Positions 4,356 through 5,360 of a stretch of 5,360 bases of DNA are shown one piece after another; the first letter of the stretch is position 1; each line of letters begins with the position of its first letter. A program made the position numbers and the translations under genes. The notes under the pieces are model-generated. The model was not told where the DNA came from and ran no database searches. It saw only the letters and a list, made by a program, of their open reading frames with translations. The stretch comes from Rhodoferax sp. UBA4127 (GTDB lineage Bacteria; Pseudomonadota; Gammaproteobacteria; Burkholderiales; Burkholderiaceae_C): positions 5,729 through 11,088 of the forward strand of contig DFWT01000110.1 of the NCBI GenBank assembly GCA_002381045.1. Reading direction: 5' to 3'.

Positions 4356-5360
4356 TCAATGGTAGGTCGGCAAGATGATCGAGCGTTTGACCATGACGTT
4401 GAAAGTCATACCAGGACGAACTTGCAGCGTCGGCGAAATGTTCAAACTTTTCTGCAAAATCTTCGAGCTGACATCACTCAAGGAATTCATGGCGGCAGCA
4501 GAAGCTTGAGCCGAGCCGGACGGTGTGTTGAACGCACCTTGGTTTTGCGGTTGCGACTGTTGCGCGGCAACCCCTAAGAACGACACCAGCAGTGCCGATG
4601 ACCAGGTTCTCCAGAAGTGGTTATTCACCTGATCTTCCATGCCGGATTGACCTTGACCATCGGCCGCCGACATGCCACGCAAGGCAATCCGCGATCCATT
4701 GGGCAAGATCAGTTCATCCCAAGCCGCCAGCACCCGTGATTGACCATAGGCAACATCAGCAGAGTACCGGCCGATCAAGCGCGAGCCCTGCGGAATCAAC
4801 ACAGCGTCGGGTTCATTGGTGGCATAAACAGTTTGGCGGGTCTGGGACACGATGGTGCCAGGTAGATCAGAATTGATGCCAGACAGCATGACCGCGGGGA
4901 TGACGGAGCCAGCCGTCAATTCATATTCGCCCAATTTGGGTTTGAGCAATTCTGGCAGGTAGCCGTTGTCAGCCGCTTCCTTCATGAAGGCCTTGTTGCG
5001 GGCTTGGGCCACCACGGCAGGGTCAACGCCAACGGAACTGCCACCAGCCAGAGTGGCAGGTGAATTGCCTGAATTGCCGCTGGTACCTGCCTCCCCAGAG
5101 GGCAAATTCCCCGTACGCATGGCTTCAGCAGTGGCAGACGCACGCGCATTCGCAGCACGCCCATTGGCGGCTAACAGCTTTTGATTCACACCGCCACCCA
5201 CGCCCTCACCATCAGCATTCGTGCCCATGATTCCTCCTGCAGCCGATTTGGCAGCCAGTGAGGCACCACCCTTGCTGATGTCAGCTGTTTCGGCTGAGTC
5301 AGAAGCCATGATGTGCCCCTGAATGCGCTCATACTGGCGCTTTTGCAGCCACAACCGGTG
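4356..5360 (-). CDS. trbI: TrbI/VirB10-type conjugal transfer protein, C-terminal part (runs off right edge)
   Basis: VirB10/TrbI proteins span both membranes of a type IV secretion channel and link the inner-membrane energy complex to the outer-membrane core. Here 334 codons are visible and the frame stays open to the window edge (the last two codons read His-Arg), so the N-terminal cytoplasmic and membrane segments lie outside; the in-frame TTG at 5354 is not a real start. Counting from that TTG, residues 1-120 include a long Ala/Gly/Ser-rich linker. The conserved C-terminal beta-barrel domain follows at about 142-325, with motifs YELTAGSVIPAVMLSGINSD, AVLIPQGSRLIGRY and DELILPNGSRIAL. The segment FWRTWSSALLVSFLGVAA (247-264) matches the helix that forms the outer-membrane pore. 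The C-terminus is complete (TFNVMVKRSIIL near the end). No same-strand gene follows, so this is probably the last gene of a trb operon. Confidence 0.92.
   Translation of the reverse strand, partial: HRLWLQKRQYERIQGHIMASDSAETADISKGGASLAAKSAAGGIMGTNADGEGVGGGVNQKLLAANGRAANARASATAEAMRTGNLPSGEAGTSGNSGNSPATLAGGSSVGVDPAVVAQARNKAFMKEAADNGYLPELLKPKLGEYELTAGSVIPAVMLSGINSDLPGTIVSQTRQTVYATNEPDAVLIPQGSRLIGRYSADVAYGQSRVLAAWDELILPNGSRIALRGMSAADGQGQSGMEDQVNNHFWRTWSSALLVSFLGVAAQQSQPQNQGAFNTPSGSAQASAAAMNSLSDVSSKILQKSLNISPTLQVRPGMTFNVMVKRSIILPTYH

Noticed and set aside
4129..4359. Minus-strand 76-codon frame whose TTG overlaps the trbI stop
   Set aside because: The TTGA overlap hints at coupling, but there is no ribosome binding site and no recognisable domain. 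The opposite strand reads more like protein over much of the same stretch.
1..5360. CRISPR array, tRNA, rRNA or insertion sequence
   Set aside because: No regularly spaced repeats, cloverleaf pattern, transposase-like protein or terminal inverted repeats were seen on reading both strands.

Overview
The window looks like accessory or backbone DNA of a conjugative plasmid or integrative conjugative element from a proteobacterium. A betaproteobacterium such as one of the Burkholderiales seems most likely. This rests on the 3' part of a TrbI/VirB10-type transfer gene at the right edge, moderately high GC, and small plasmid-type proteins on the left. The host assignment is inference; no rRNA or tRNA gene is present to confirm it.

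Layout from right to left. The minus-strand trbI-like gene enters from the right edge and ends at 4356. The roughly 300-base gap at 4059-4355 holds a possible decayed coding fragment, an 18-base perfect palindrome and a short GTGCC tandem repeat. Two short plus-strand genes follow (3325-3537 and 3540-4058). They are almost contiguous and encode a 70-residue protein and a 172-residue protein with a C-terminal membrane segment. A short AT-rich divergent control region (3206-3324) carries a good sigma70-type promoter for the minus strand, overlapped by an inverted repeat. From it runs a minus-strand two-gene operon: an unrecognised 218-residue protein, then, through an ATGA stop/start overlap, a 402-residue fusion of an XRE helix-turn-helix and an ImmA/IrrE zinc peptidase.

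Left of this operon, a very strong intrinsic terminator (1274-1311) has its U-tract on the plus strand. Then come a string of small minus-strand genes: a 39-residue basic protein with a consensus ribosome binding site, a 67-residue SANT/Myb-like small protein, a doubtful 73-codon reading frame, and the 5' part of a gene for an exported protein that leaves the window at the left edge.

The most interesting unit is the divergent cluster at 1344-4058, a peptidase/HTH regulator coupled to an unknown protein, facing a small operon with a membrane-anchored coiled-coil-like protein, at the end of a transfer gene cluster. The layout resembles a cargo module of toxin-antitoxin or defence type, or an element regulator, but nothing in the sequence proves such a function.
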